64,000 bases of DNA, taken from NCBI GenBank assembly GCA_963792125.1, contig CAWBVA010000012.1, positions 868,001 through 932,000 on the forward strand, read 5' to 3'. Below are positions 51,780 through 60,387 of this stretch, in pieces (positions within the stretch are counted from its first letter, which is position 1; each line of letters starts with the position of its first letter). The notes below the pieces were generated by a model. It made no database searches. It was not told the DNA's origin and saw nothing but the letters and a program-made list of their open reading frames with translations. Source of the DNA: Methanocella_A sp963792125. Lineage in GTDB: Archaea; Halobacteriota; Methanocellia; Methanocellales; Methanocellaceae. Both the position numbers and the translations under genes were made by a program.

Positions 51780-52214
51780 TTGGCAGTAGTTTATGACGTG
51801 CCGGCCACGTTGCTCATCAACAAGGCGGCACAGAAGTTAAAAGATTCCGGGAAGATCGTCCCGCCCGAGTGGGCTGGCGACGTTAAGACCGGCATGCACA
51901 GGCAGCTGCCGCCTGCACAGCCCGACTGGTGGTACACGAGGTGTGCTTCCATACTGAGGAGGATCTACATCGACGGTCCCGTGGGCGTGCAGAGGCTCAG
52001 GTCGCTCTATGGCGGCAGAAGGAACAGGGGCGTACGCCCGGACAGGCACGAGCGCGCAGGCGGCGCAATCATAAGGAATTCGCTGCAGCAGCTTGAGAAA
52101 GCCGGCTACGTCAAGTCCGTCAAAGATGGCCGGGTGGTCACTCCGGCAGGCATGTCGTTCCTGGACAAGGTCGCGACCGAGATGGTCAGCGGCGAGAAGA
52201 AAGCACAGGCGTGA
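51780..52214 (+). CDS. rps19e: Ribosomal protein S19e
   Basis: 144 residues; archaeal/eukaryotic small-subunit protein. DVPATLLINKAAQKLKDSG, PDWWYTRCASILRRIYIDGP, VGVQRLRSLYGGRRNRG and RNSLQQLEKAGYVKS are diagnostic. Starts with TTG preceded by AAGGAGG (51768-51774), a strong site that fixes the start. First gene of the operon running to ftsY. Confidence 0.97.
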   Translation: MAVVYDVPATLLINKAAQKLKDSGKIVPPEWAGDVKTGMHRQLPPAQPDWWYTRCASILRRIYIDGPVGVQRLRSLYGGRRNRGVRPDRHERAGGAIIRNSLQQLEKAGYVKSVKDGRVVTPAGMSFLDKVATEMVSGEKKAQA

Positions 52215-52291
52215 TGGCGAGTCATTATAACGATGAGACGTAATGACGGAGCCATTAAGACGTCGGAAATGCAAAAATTGGAGTGATTGAC

Positions 52292-52621
52292 ATGAGTGGC
52301 GACGAAATCAACGAAATAAGACGGCGCAAGCTCGAAGAGATGCAGCGTGGCCAGCAGGAAGACATTGCCAGGGCGCAGCAGCAGCAACAGGTCGAGCAGC
52401 AGAAGGCCGGGATCCTCCGCCAGATTCTCACTCCGGAAGCCCGCGAGCGGCTTAACACCATCCGTATGACACGGCCGGAGTTCGTGGAGAGCGTGGAAGC
52501 TCAACTCATCCAGCTGGCGGCATCGGGCAGGCTCGCAAAACAGATAGACGACCAGCAACTGGTCCAGATACTGGAACAGATCCAGCCTAAAAAGCGTGAC
52601 ATCAGGATCACCCGCAAATGA
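52292..52621 (+). CDS. PDCD5-family DNA-binding protein
   Basis: 109 residues: INEIRRRKLEEMQRGQQEDI, glutamine-rich helix, LTPEARERLNTIRM and LVQILEQIQPKKRDIRITRK. Archaeal members (MTH1615-like) are small helical proteins that bind DNA in vitro. GGAGTGAT precedes ATG 52292; the upstream in-frame ATG at 52283 lacks such spacing. The stop overlaps the next start by 4 bases. Confidence 0.93.
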   Translation: MSGDEINEIRRRKLEEMQRGQQEDIARAQQQQQVEQQKAGILRQILTPEARERLNTIRMTRPEFVESVEAQLIQLAASGRLAKQIDDQQLVQILEQIQPKKRDIRITRK

Positions 52622-53223
52622 AGATACAGGTGCTGTACAGCGGCGGCAAGGACAGCTCGCTGGCTGCTATACTGCTCGAACCGTTCTTCGAAGTGGAGCT
52701 GGTGACATGTACGTTCGGGCTGGAAAGCTCGTGGGAGAACGCCCGTGAGGCCGCCCTCGAACTAGGATTCCCGTTCAAGCTCGTGCGGCTCGGCCCCGAG
52801 ATCATGGACGAAAGCATCGACGTTATGCTCAAATTCGGGTACCCGCGCCCGGGGATAAACCTCGTGCACAGGCGGGCGCTCGAAACCGTAGCAGTGTCGG
52901 GTGAGGCGAAACACATCGCCGACGGCACCAGGCGGGATGACCGCGCACCGATGCTGACAATGCCAGAGATCAGGAGCCTTGAGGATTCGCACAACGTCCG
53001 GTACATACGGCCTCTCGCAGGCTACGGCCGACACGCCGTCGATGACCTGGTGGCAAAACACCTCGAGATCGTCGAAGGCGACACGGCCGCGATGGCGAAG
53101 GCAGATTACGAGACAGAGGTCCGATCAGCAATGAGAGGACGTCTGGGGGACGCAGTGTACCGGCGTATCTTTCCCCCGGAACACACCCAATCACGGGTAT
53201 TGAGAAGGTATAATCATGACTAA
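52618..53223 (+). CDS. PP-loop ATPase-like protein (ATP pyrophosphatase fold)
   Basis: 201 residues. QVLYSGGKDSSLAAILL is the PP-loop (SGGxDSS) of N-type ATP pyrophosphatases, which adenylate a substrate before amidation or thiolation. Later HRRALETVAVSGEAKHIADGTRRDD is also conserved. In archaea this gene regularly sits between PDCD5 and L39e; its substrate is not known to me, though tRNA or cofactor modification is plausible. Overlaps neighbours at both ends. Confidence 0.85.
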   Translation: MKIQVLYSGGKDSSLAAILLEPFFEVELVTCTFGLESSWENAREAALELGFPFKLVRLGPEIMDESIDVMLKFGYPRPGINLVHRRALETVAVSGEAKHIADGTRRDDRAPMLTMPEIRSLEDSHNVRYIRPLAGYGRHAVDDLVAKHLEIVEGDTAAMAKADYETEVRSAMRGRLGDAVYRRIFPPEHTQSRVLRRYNHD

Positions 53224-53368
53224 GAAGTCGAAGGGCAAGAAGATGAGGTTGGCCAAATACACCAACCAGAACAGGAGAGTCCCCGCGTGGGTCATCATGA
53301 AGACCAACAGGGCGGTCATGACTCACCCGCAGAGGAGAAGCTGGCGCAGGACCAGCCTGCCGGAGTAA
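53216..53368 (+). CDS. rpl39e: Ribosomal protein L39e
   Basis: 50 residues: MTKKSKGKKMRLAKYTNQNR and VPAWVIMKTNRAVMTHPQRR then SWRRTSLPE. Extremely basic, length and sequence exactly as in archaeal/eukaryotic L39e, which lines the peptide exit tunnel. Overlaps the end of the PP-loop gene by 8 bases. Confidence 0.96.
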   Translation: MTKKSKGKKMRLAKYTNQNRRVPAWVIMKTNRAVMTHPQRRSWRRTSLPE

Positions 53369-53383
53369 CGAAGGTGACTGATT

Positions 53384-53653
53384 ATGGCTGAAGAGAACAA
53401 GGCAACCGAACAGATATACACGATCCCGCTCCGGGAGTGCAAGGAATACCCGATGTGGAAGCGCAGCAACAAGGCGATCAAGGTCATTCGTGCGTACCTC
53501 AGCAAGCACATGAAGGTCGAGGAAGACAAGATCAAGATTAGCGGCGCGGTAAACGAGACGGTCTGGGAGCACGGCATCCAGAAGCCGCCCAACAAGATCA
53601 GGGTAAAGGCAGTGCGCTCCGAAGATGGCGTCACCGCCGAGCTAGTCGAGTGA
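53384..53653 (+). CDS. rpl31e: Ribosomal protein L31e
   Basis: 89 residues: YTIPLRECKEYPMWKRSNKA, IKVIRAYLSKHMKV and VWEHGIQKPPNKIRVKAV, typical of archaeal L31e near the exit tunnel. Follows L39e by 15 bases in the standard archaeal order. Confidence 0.96.
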   Translation: MAEENKATEQIYTIPLRECKEYPMWKRSNKAIKVIRAYLSKHMKVEEDKIKISGAVNETVWEHGIQKPPNKIRVKAVRSEDGVTAELVE

Positions 53654-53667
53654 GCAGGCGAAGCCCG

Positions 53668-54333
53668 ATGATAAGGCAGCTTGATTTCTACGGGTACCCG
53701 TACGTCGGCATCTACGCGGTGAGCACAGAGCAGTACGTAGTGCTGCCCCCCGACATTCCCGAACCGACGGTGAAGGAGGTCGAGGAGACGCTGGGCGTCA
53801 CGGCTATCCGGACGCTCATTAACGAGAGCACGCTGATCGGCTCCATGATGACCGGCAACAGTAACGGCTTCATCGTGTCCGACCTGGCCCTCGACAGGGA
53901 GGTCAGGGCGCTGCAGAAGCACACGAAGGCTGCCCGGCTCAAGGGCAGGATGACCGCGTCCGGGAACATTATCCTGGCCAACGACACCGCAGCACTGGTC
54001 CACCCGGCGCTGACGGACAAGAACGTCGAGGTCATCGCGAAGGCGCTCAACGTCGACGTGAGAAAGGGCACCATAGGCGGCCTCAAGACCGTGGGCATGG
54101 CTGGCTGCGCGACCAACAAAGGGCTGCTTGTACACCCGCGGGCTACGGAGGAGGAACTCACGGCGATCGAAGATCTGTTCAGGCTGCCCGTTGATATCGG
54201 GACAGTCAGCTTCGGGTCCCCGCTCGTCGGGTCCGCAATACTCGCGAACACGAAAGGTTTGATTACCGGCACCAGGACGTCCGGCCCGGAGCTGGGCCGC
54301 ATCGAAGATGCCCTGGGCTTCATAGAGGAGTGA
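53668..54333 (+). CDS. eif6: Translation initiation factor aIF6
   Basis: 221 residues from MIRQLDFYGYPYVGIYAVST. Pentameric repeat protein that binds the large subunit and blocks joining to the small subunit. NESTLIGSMMTGNSNGFIV, LANDTAALVHPALTDKNVEV and GTVSFGSPLVGSAILANTKG are the repeat signatures. ATG 53668 gives the family N-terminus; GTG 53650 (overlapping L31e) would add six residues. Confidence 0.95.
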   Translation: MIRQLDFYGYPYVGIYAVSTEQYVVLPPDIPEPTVKEVEETLGVTAIRTLINESTLIGSMMTGNSNGFIVSDLALDREVRALQKHTKAARLKGRMTASGNIILANDTAALVHPALTDKNVEVIAKALNVDVRKGTIGGLKTVGMAGCATNKGLLVHPRATEEELTAIEDLFRLPVDIGTVSFGSPLVGSAILANTKGLITGTRTSGPELGRIEDALGFIEE

Positions 54334-54338
54334 AAATT

Positions 54339-54515
54339 ATGGCTACGTTTGTAGTACAGGGACAATTCAAGGCAGGCGTCCAGTGGGAGAAGTTCTCCAA
54401 GGAAGTGGAGGCCCTCAACCAGAAGAACGCCGAGGAAAAGATGCTGTCCACCATCGGCAGCAGGCACAAGGTCGAGAGACGCCTGATCAAGATCGAGTCC
54501 GTCAAAGAGGCGTGA
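54339..54515 (+). CDS. rplX: Ribosomal protein LX (L18a/L20a)
   Basis: 58 residues: FVVQGQFKAGVQWEKFSKEV then LSTIGSRHKVERRLIKIESV. Short archaeal LX form of eukaryotic L18a. GGAGTGA lies before ATG 54339, favouring it over the in-frame ATG at 54330. Confidence 0.94.
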   Translation: MATFVVQGQFKAGVQWEKFSKEVEALNQKNAEEKMLSTIGSRHKVERRLIKIESVKEA

Positions 54516-54519
54516 GACC

Positions 54520-54936
54520 ATGGCCACGGCACCGGCGAACGAGGATGAGATACGCGAGCTGGTCGCGAAGGCGCAGGCATACCAGCAGAGGCTCGATCTC
54601 CTGCAGCAGCAGGCCAGCCTCGTGCAGGCATCTGTCGACGATGTCGACAACGCGCTCAAGGCGATGGACTCCCTCGAAGGCCAGGAGGCCGGCCACGAGC
54701 TGCTCGTGCCCATCGGCGCGGGCTCCTTCGTGCACGCCACGGTGTCCCGGCCGGGCATGGTGCTCGTCGGCCTCGGCTCCGGCGTAAGCGTCGAGCGCAA
54801 GGTCGCGGACTCAAAGACAATCTTCCAGTCCCGGCGGACGGAGCTGGAGAAGGTGCTCGCCGAAACCACCGGTGCCATCAACCAGGTGGCGAACGAGCTC
54901 ATGCGAATCCAGCAGGAAGCGCAGAAATACCAGTAA
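54520..54936 (+). CDS. pfdA: Prefoldin alpha subunit
   Basis: 138 residues: two coiled-coil helices (about 8-50 and 92-136) joined by a beta hairpin region GHELLVPIGAGSFVHATVSR. The alpha subunit forms the core of the hexameric chaperone that hands unfolded proteins to the thermosome. Four bases after LX, as in many archaea. Confidence 0.95.
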   Translation: MATAPANEDEIRELVAKAQAYQQRLDLLQQQASLVQASVDDVDNALKAMDSLEGQEAGHELLVPIGAGSFVHATVSRPGMVLVGLGSGVSVERKVADSKTIFQSRRTELEKVLAETTGAINQVANELMRIQQEAQKYQ

Positions 54937-54961
54937 TATTTTTTAAGGCAGGCGACCGCCC

Positions 54962-56029
54962 ATGTTCGACAGGCTCAAGGAGAAGCTCAACGATTTCAGG
55001 AAGGCCATCGACGAGAAGGTAAAAACCGTCTCCGGAGCTGGCCCCCAGGAAGAGAGCGCTCCTCAGCAGCCTGAGCAGACACATGAGGCTGCTCCGACAC
55101 AGCAGGCCGCTGCGGCGGAAGCCCCGGAGCGCAAGCCCGAGAAGACGGGCATGCTTGACAGGGCACTCGCCCTGACGAAGGGCGAAGTCGTCCTCACCGA
55201 CAAAGACCTCGAAGGCCCGCTGTGGGAACTGGAGATGGCGCTCCTCGAAAGCGACGTGGCCCTGCCTGTCGCCGAGTCGATCATCGCCACCATCAAGGCG
55301 GACCTCACCGGCCAGCACAAGAAGTTCCTTCGGTCCACGGGCGACGTGGCCGAGGATGCGCTGGTCGATGCCATTTCTAAGATTTTAAATGTCAACACGC
55401 TGGACTTCGACGAGTACGTGCGTACCCACGACAAGCCGGTGATCATCTCGTTCATCGGCGTCAACGGCACAGGCAAGACGACTACAATCGCCAAGCTGGC
55501 CGAACGTCTCAAGGAACAGAAGTACAGCGTGATCATCGCCGCCGGCGACACGTTCCGGGCGGGGGCCATCGAGCAGCTTGAGAAGCACGCCGATCGCCTC
55601 GGCGTCAAGATGATCAAGCACCAGCAGGGCGCGGATCCGGCCGCCGTCATCTACGACGCGGTCCAGTACGCGAAGAACAACAAGAAGGACGTCGTGCTCG
55701 CCGACACGGCAGGCCGTCTGCATACGAACACCAACCTGATGGAGCAGCTGAAGAAGATCAGCCGGGTAGTCAAGCCCGACCTGGTCATCTTCGTGGACGA
55801 GGCCATCGCAGGCAACGACGCGGTGGAGCGGGCCAAGCTGTTCAACGACGCTGTGCCTGTCAGCGGCACTATCTTGACCAAGGCCGATGCTGACGCCAAG
55901 GGTGGCGCGGCGATATCGATTGCCCACATCACGGGCAAGCCGATCCTGTTCTTAGGCGTGGGGCAGGAGTATAAGGACTTGAAGAAGTTCGAGACACAGT
56001 GGTTCTTAGACCGGCTGTTCGAGCGATGA
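54962..56029 (+). CDS. ftsY: Signal recognition particle receptor FtsY
   Basis: 355 residues. Acidic/alanine-rich A domain (about 1-60), N helical bundle, and G domain with GVNGTGKTTT (G1), DTFRAGA, DTAGR (G3), TKAD (G4) and the closing GGAAISIAHITGKPI. GTPase that docks SRP-ribosome complexes at the membrane. One deviation: VDEAIAGNDAV where most have GD-LAGND. Last gene of the ribosomal operon. Confidence 0.96.
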   Translation: MFDRLKEKLNDFRKAIDEKVKTVSGAGPQEESAPQQPEQTHEAAPTQQAAAAEAPERKPEKTGMLDRALALTKGEVVLTDKDLEGPLWELEMALLESDVALPVAESIIATIKADLTGQHKKFLRSTGDVAEDALVDAISKILNVNTLDFDEYVRTHDKPVIISFIGVNGTGKTTTIAKLAERLKEQKYSVIIAAGDTFRAGAIEQLEKHADRLGVKMIKHQQGADPAAVIYDAVQYAKNNKKDVVLADTAGRLHTNTNLMEQLKKISRVVKPDLVIFVDEAIAGNDAVERAKLFNDAVPVSGTILTKADADAKGGAAISIAHITGKPILFLGVGQEYKDLKKFETQWFLDRLFER

Positions 56030-56160
56030 ACTATATCATTTTTTAATATTATCTTTAACGACGTTAGCGGTTGCCGGGCTCCCGCGCGCGTGCGCAAAGG
56101 CTGCAGTGTATGTGCCGGTACCGGCACGCAAACCTGAGTGGTATATCATTGCCAATACGA

Positions 56161-56929
56161 TTATAACGGTCTGCTGGCTGGGCCTGCATATTTGACAGTG
56201 ACAGGGACGATAACCGCTCGTGCCGGCCGGCAGCGACTCTGGACGATGGTAAAAGTGTGGTACTCGAAGCTGCGAGCCCCCTCCTCCGCTTTGTTCACCT
56301 TGTTATGGTTTAACGATATTTCCATCGTGATCGAGATGTTGATACGGCTGCCGTTCTTCAGGGACTGGAGCGCCGGGTCAATGTAGACATATGAGCTGTA
56401 ATTATCGGTGCTTGTATTGAAGGCAGGCTGCAGGGGCGACTTCAGGAAATCGATCACAGCGTTCCGGCCGACCGTAGATGTAGGGTGATTGAGTTCACTT
56501 ATCATATACTGGGACGAGGACGCATGTACATCCTCGAAGGTGCGGCTCTTGTTGATCCGCAGGGGCACGATTGTAGGGAGCGGCCCGGTGGCACCGGGCT
56601 GGATCGCGATGGGCGTGGCTCCTGCATAGCTAAGGTAATAATCGGTCATGTTAATACTGTATGGCCAGCATGGGACCGTAACTTGTGTTGACAGGCTCCG
56701 CGTATTCGGTGCCATGTCGCACCTCGGACCAGGTCTTTCTATCCGAGGGCACCCAGCCCTGTCTGATCAGCGATGTGCCGTTATACGAGGGGAGAGGCAC
56801 CATGATAGTCGCCGTGCCGTTGTCCGTTACGAAGTTCTCCAGCCCTTCGACTTTAATGGTATACTGGTAGGATGGCGGCCTCGGTTCATAAGGATCATCG
56901 CAGCCTGCAACCAGTACGGTGATTGACAC
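56161..56929 (-). pseudogene. Lipoprotein-like surface protein, frameshifted
   Basis: N-terminal frame: SITVLVAGCDDPYEPRPP, with a lipobox-like LVAGC, then YQYTIKVEGLENF, VPLPSYNGTS and EPVNTSYGPMLAIQ. Near 56660 one base is missing and the protein goes on as SINMTDYYLSYAGATPIAIQ to KYAGPASRPL at 56161. It is a paralogue of the next gene (57036-57944): shared Y-Y-VKV-G-E, P-PSY-G and NTSYG-ML. The start is uncertain; the upstream frame closes soon after the anchor. Cell-surface role inferred from the anchor only. Confidence 0.6.
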
Positions 56930-57035
56930 TATGGCTAATGACGATCGACCGGCAGATCGCCGGGCTTAATCGGGATGACTTCAAATGATACCCTAACTGT
57001 CAGTTATAGCGGCCGCTCACGCAATACCCCGCAAT

Positions 57036-57944
57036 TCATTTCCCGTAGAAATCATCCATGTACGTATTGAATGCCGACGAGTTGAGCCTGCCTGCGAACT
57101 GGACTCTGACCGGCACGAAACCGGTAACGCCTCCGGGGATGGACTCTTCGATCATGAACAGGTAATTTTACGTTTGTCCCACTGCCGTAAGGACGGTACG
57201 CCCACTTTAATCAGGAGCTGGCGTAAATATCAATTGTGCTAGTTCCGGGCCGGAGGCCTGAGGCCTTCGTCGAGGTAGAGGTACGTCGTGTATCCGGTGA
57301 CGTTTTCCCTCCCGATCGGCCTGGTATAGGTATGTCGGCAACTGGTCCACGTCGGGCTGAAGCGGCGTTGCCTTCAATCCCTCCAGGAGGGCGTCTGTCA
57401 CTTGAGTCCCGGCAGGCCCGATCGGGTACTGTATACGGATCTCCATCTTATCGAACGAGACGATAGGCTTCGGTACCCACTTGAAGTCGACCTCGTGGTT
57501 GTCGGTGTCTTTTATCAGGGTCTGAAGCATCCAGCCGTAGCTCGTGTTAACAGCCTCCAGTGACCGGGTGCCGTGATAGCCAAAAGGGTTAATGTTGACG
57601 ATGGTACAGTCATACGGACTATGGCCCTGTGCATAGATACCTATATCCTTCTCCAGCCTGTCGCTAAAAGGCATGACAGGAGAGCCGCCATATGAAGGCA
57701 CAGGGAAATAAATACTGGCATTGCCGCCCGGGGCGTCATAGCTCTCGATGCCACGGACCTTGACGATGTACTCATAATAGGGCGAGCGTACGATGTCAGG
57801 GTTGTCAAACGTATATATGAAGTTATTCAGGTACAGTCCAGCGAGAGCTGCCAGCAACAGAAAGACACCTACGACTATCACGACCGACAGCAATAGCATT
57901 TTATGACGGCTGATAAAATCAGGCTCTTTTGCCATAGTCCGCAA
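57036..57944 (-). pseudogene. Membrane-anchored surface protein, multiply broken
   Basis: ATG 57944 (or 57935) leads into a membrane helix MLLLSVVIVVGVFLLLAALA, then an outside domain: YEYIVKVRGIESYDAPGGNA, VPSYGGSPVMP, EAVNTSYGWMLQTL. The frame fails near 57315; plausible continuations are GRENVTGYTTYLYLDEGLRP, then (after another shift and a TGA) LKWAYRPYGSGTN, then NYLFMIEESIPGGVTGFVPV and VQFAGRLNSSAFNTYMDDFYGK at 57036. Three or more lesions. Paralogue of 56161-56929. Confidence 0.6.
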
Positions 57945-58106
57945 TCTCTCTTAGCTCAAGGTAGAGTCGGCGGGGCATGACTTATAGCTAATCTCACCAT
58001 CCTTGAATCGGTTCAAGAGAAACTTCGCTAGTATGACATATGATTGGAATCCTGCCAGGATACGCTGTACCATTACATGCGCGCGCGAGAGCGACCGCCA
58101 CGAAAT

Positions 58107-58146
58107 CTCCGTACCCTCCGTGGCCTCCGTGCCCTCCGTGTATTCC
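58107..58146 (-). repeat. CCTCCGTGG repeat block
   Basis: CTCCGTACCCTCCGTGGCCT and following units, the same family as 13843-13884, without a facing arm nearby. It lies just upstream of the GH15 gene, within the 243-base spacer that otherwise shows only a TATA-like ATAAATATTTAA. Confidence 0.7.
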
Positions 58147-58187
58147 ATAAATATTTAAATTGTCAGCCAGATTAGCACCCTGCAAAG

Positions 58188-60104
58188 ATGAGACCACTGA
58201 TATACGGCAACGGCTCCCTCCTCGTCTGCGTGGACGAACGCGGGATCGTCCGCGACTTTTACTACCCGCATGCAGGCATGGAGAACCACGGGGGCTACAT
58301 GCGCCTCGGGCTGTATGACATCGGCGCGAAGAGGTTTGCGTGGCTGGAGAACTGGAAGAAGACCCAGGCCTACCGCAAGGTCGCGAGCGATCCCGCCCAG
58401 GGCGTCATCGACGGTACCTCGATGATCGGCGAGTCGACCTTCTCCGATGCGGGGTTCGGCGCCTCGGTGACCGTGAACGAGATGGTACACCACGAAAAGG
58501 ACCTGTTCCTGCGCACCATTACAGTGCAGAATACCTCCACTACTGCCCGATCCTTCCGGCTCTTCTCCGCCCAGAACTATCACATCCTGGAGAACAATTA
58601 CGCTAATACCGCCGTCAGGGACGGCCCGATGATGAACCACTACAAGCGCAACCGGTTCTTCGTCCAGAGCTCGCGCCCGGTGTTCGACGTGTTCAGCACC
58701 GGCATCTCCGAGTGGGGCGACAAGCTGGGCACCTGGAAGGACGCGGAGGACGGCCAGCTCGAGGGCAACGTCGTGGCTCACGGCACGGTAGACTCCACCG
58801 TCGGGTGGACGCTGCCCGTGCTCTTGCCGGGGGAATCGACCAAGGTCCACTTCTGGGTATGCGTGGGGCAGAACTTCCGGGAAGCCCGGAACATCCACGG
58901 CTGGATGCGGGAGCAGGACATCGATATGATATTCAATACCGGCGCCCACTACTGGAGCTCGTTCTGCGCCCGGGCCTTCAGCCGGAGCGCGCTGTCCCGG
59001 TTCGACTTGCTTCCGCCCGACTTGCAGGGTGCGTTCACCAGGAGCCTGCTCACCGTTGCCGCCCACATCGACAAAGGGGGCTCTATCATCGCATCCTGTG
59101 ACTCGCAGATCAAGCAGCAGGGCGCCGACTACTACACGTACTGCTGGCCCAGGGACGCGGCCTGGGTCGGGATTGCGCTCGACCGGGCCGGCTACGGATA
59201 TATCTGCCGCAACACCTATCGGTTCTTCGCCCGCATCATGGACCGCAAGGGATTCTTCAGGCACAAGTATACGCCGGCCGGCGACCTGGGCAGCACCTGG
59301 CACCCGCTCCCGATGCTGCAGGTCGACGAGACGGGGCTGCCGCTTCACGCGGCCTACCGGTACTGGCTGGAGAACAGGAATATAGCGATGCTCTCGTCCA
59401 TGTACGAGGCCTTCATCCGGCCGGCGGCCGACTTCCTTGTCAGCTTCATCGACCGGGAGACCGGGCTGCCGAAGCCCAGCTTCGACCTTTGGGAGGAGCG
59501 CAAGGGCGTATACACGTACTCCTGCGCCTGTGTGTACGCAGGGCTGGAGAGCGCGTCGTCCATCGCTGGCCTGGTCGGCGACCGGCCCAGTGCGCTGGTC
59601 TGGGGAGAGGCGGCGCGGAGGCTGAAGGAGGCCATCGTGGCCCGGCTGTACGACAGGAAGCAGGGCCGGTTCCTGCGCGGCGTGGGAGACGATACGGTGG
59701 ACGCATCGCTCTTCGCGGTCTGGTACCTCGGCGTGGTGCCGCCGGAGAGCGAGATGGCACAGGGCACTATGCGTGCCGTCGAGCAAGCCCTCACCCGGCC
59801 GGACGGCGGCGTCGCGAGATATGCCGGCGACCGGTACCAGGGATATATGAATAGCTGGCCGCTGTGCACCCTGTGGCTGGCACAGTGGCACATCGGAACG
59901 GGGAATCTCGATAAGGCGTTGCCACTGCTGCGGTGGACGATCGAACACTCGGTGCAGAGCGGGCTGATGCCGGAGCAGGTCGGCGAACACGGGGAGCCGG
60001 CCTCTGTACTGCCGCTCGCCTGGTCCCACTCGACCTTCGTGCTGGCGGCCATCGAGTACCTCGAAGCCCTGGCCGCCCGGCAACCTGCATGCCCGCAACT
60101 ATAG
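58188..60104 (+). CDS. GH15 glucoamylase-like glycoside hydrolase
   Basis: 638 residues, no signal peptide, so probably cytoplasmic. An N-terminal beta-sandwich domain (about 1-270) leads to an (alpha/alpha)6 barrel. GH15 motifs: YYTYCWPRDAAW, FDLWEERKGVYTYS with the general acid glutamate (E436/E437), and LMPEQ with the base (E596), followed by PLAWSHST. It releases glucose or acts on trehalose-type linkages; probably mobilises stored glycogen. Monocistronic. Confidence 0.93.
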   Translation: MRPLIYGNGSLLVCVDERGIVRDFYYPHAGMENHGGYMRLGLYDIGAKRFAWLENWKKTQAYRKVASDPAQGVIDGTSMIGESTFSDAGFGASVTVNEMVHHEKDLFLRTITVQNTSTTARSFRLFSAQNYHILENNYANTAVRDGPMMNHYKRNRFFVQSSRPVFDVFSTGISEWGDKLGTWKDAEDGQLEGNVVAHGTVDSTVGWTLPVLLPGESTKVHFWVCVGQNFREARNIHGWMREQDIDMIFNTGAHYWSSFCARAFSRSALSRFDLLPPDLQGAFTRSLLTVAAHIDKGGSIIASCDSQIKQQGADYYTYCWPRDAAWVGIALDRAGYGYICRNTYRFFARIMDRKGFFRHKYTPAGDLGSTWHPLPMLQVDETGLPLHAAYRYWLENRNIAMLSSMYEAFIRPAADFLVSFIDRETGLPKPSFDLWEERKGVYTYSCACVYAGLESASSIAGLVGDRPSALVWGEAARRLKEAIVARLYDRKQGRFLRGVGDDTVDASLFAVWYLGVVPPESEMAQGTMRAVEQALTRPDGGVARYAGDRYQGYMNSWPLCTLWLAQWHIGTGNLDKALPLLRWTIEHSVQSGLMPEQVGEHGEPASVLPLAWSHSTFVLAAIEYLEALAARQPACPQL

Positions 60105-60387
60105 TCGGTACCGGGATTCTCCGGGCCTGGCAATTACTTTTTTCGAATAATATATTGCGGTGATTGAAATGTCGTTTTCGACCCCTTTCGAGCACCTGTC
60201 GGATCTGGCCAACCCCCCTATTTCCGGTGGAGAAAATATTATTAAAATCAGTTTATATTTATGTGACAGGAACGGCACCGCTGACAGTCATGGCCTTCCA
60301 GTCGCAGGACATGAAAGCAAAGCTTATTACCGCCCGGAAATATAGGATTGATGTCCAGGGGAATATGAAATGGGTGGTTTTACTGTG

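Noticed and set aside
58155..60098. A 647-codon open frame on the minus strand opposite the GH15 gene
   Set aside because: It is a GC-rich antisense shadow: low-complexity arginine/valine/glycine composition, no family motifs, and the plus-strand frame has all GH15 catalytic motifs.
60169..60345. A 58-codon frame (MSFSTPFEHLSD...) after the GH15 gene
   Set aside because: Good GGTGAT spacing but no motifs, and the sequence overlaps the likely promoter of the next gene.
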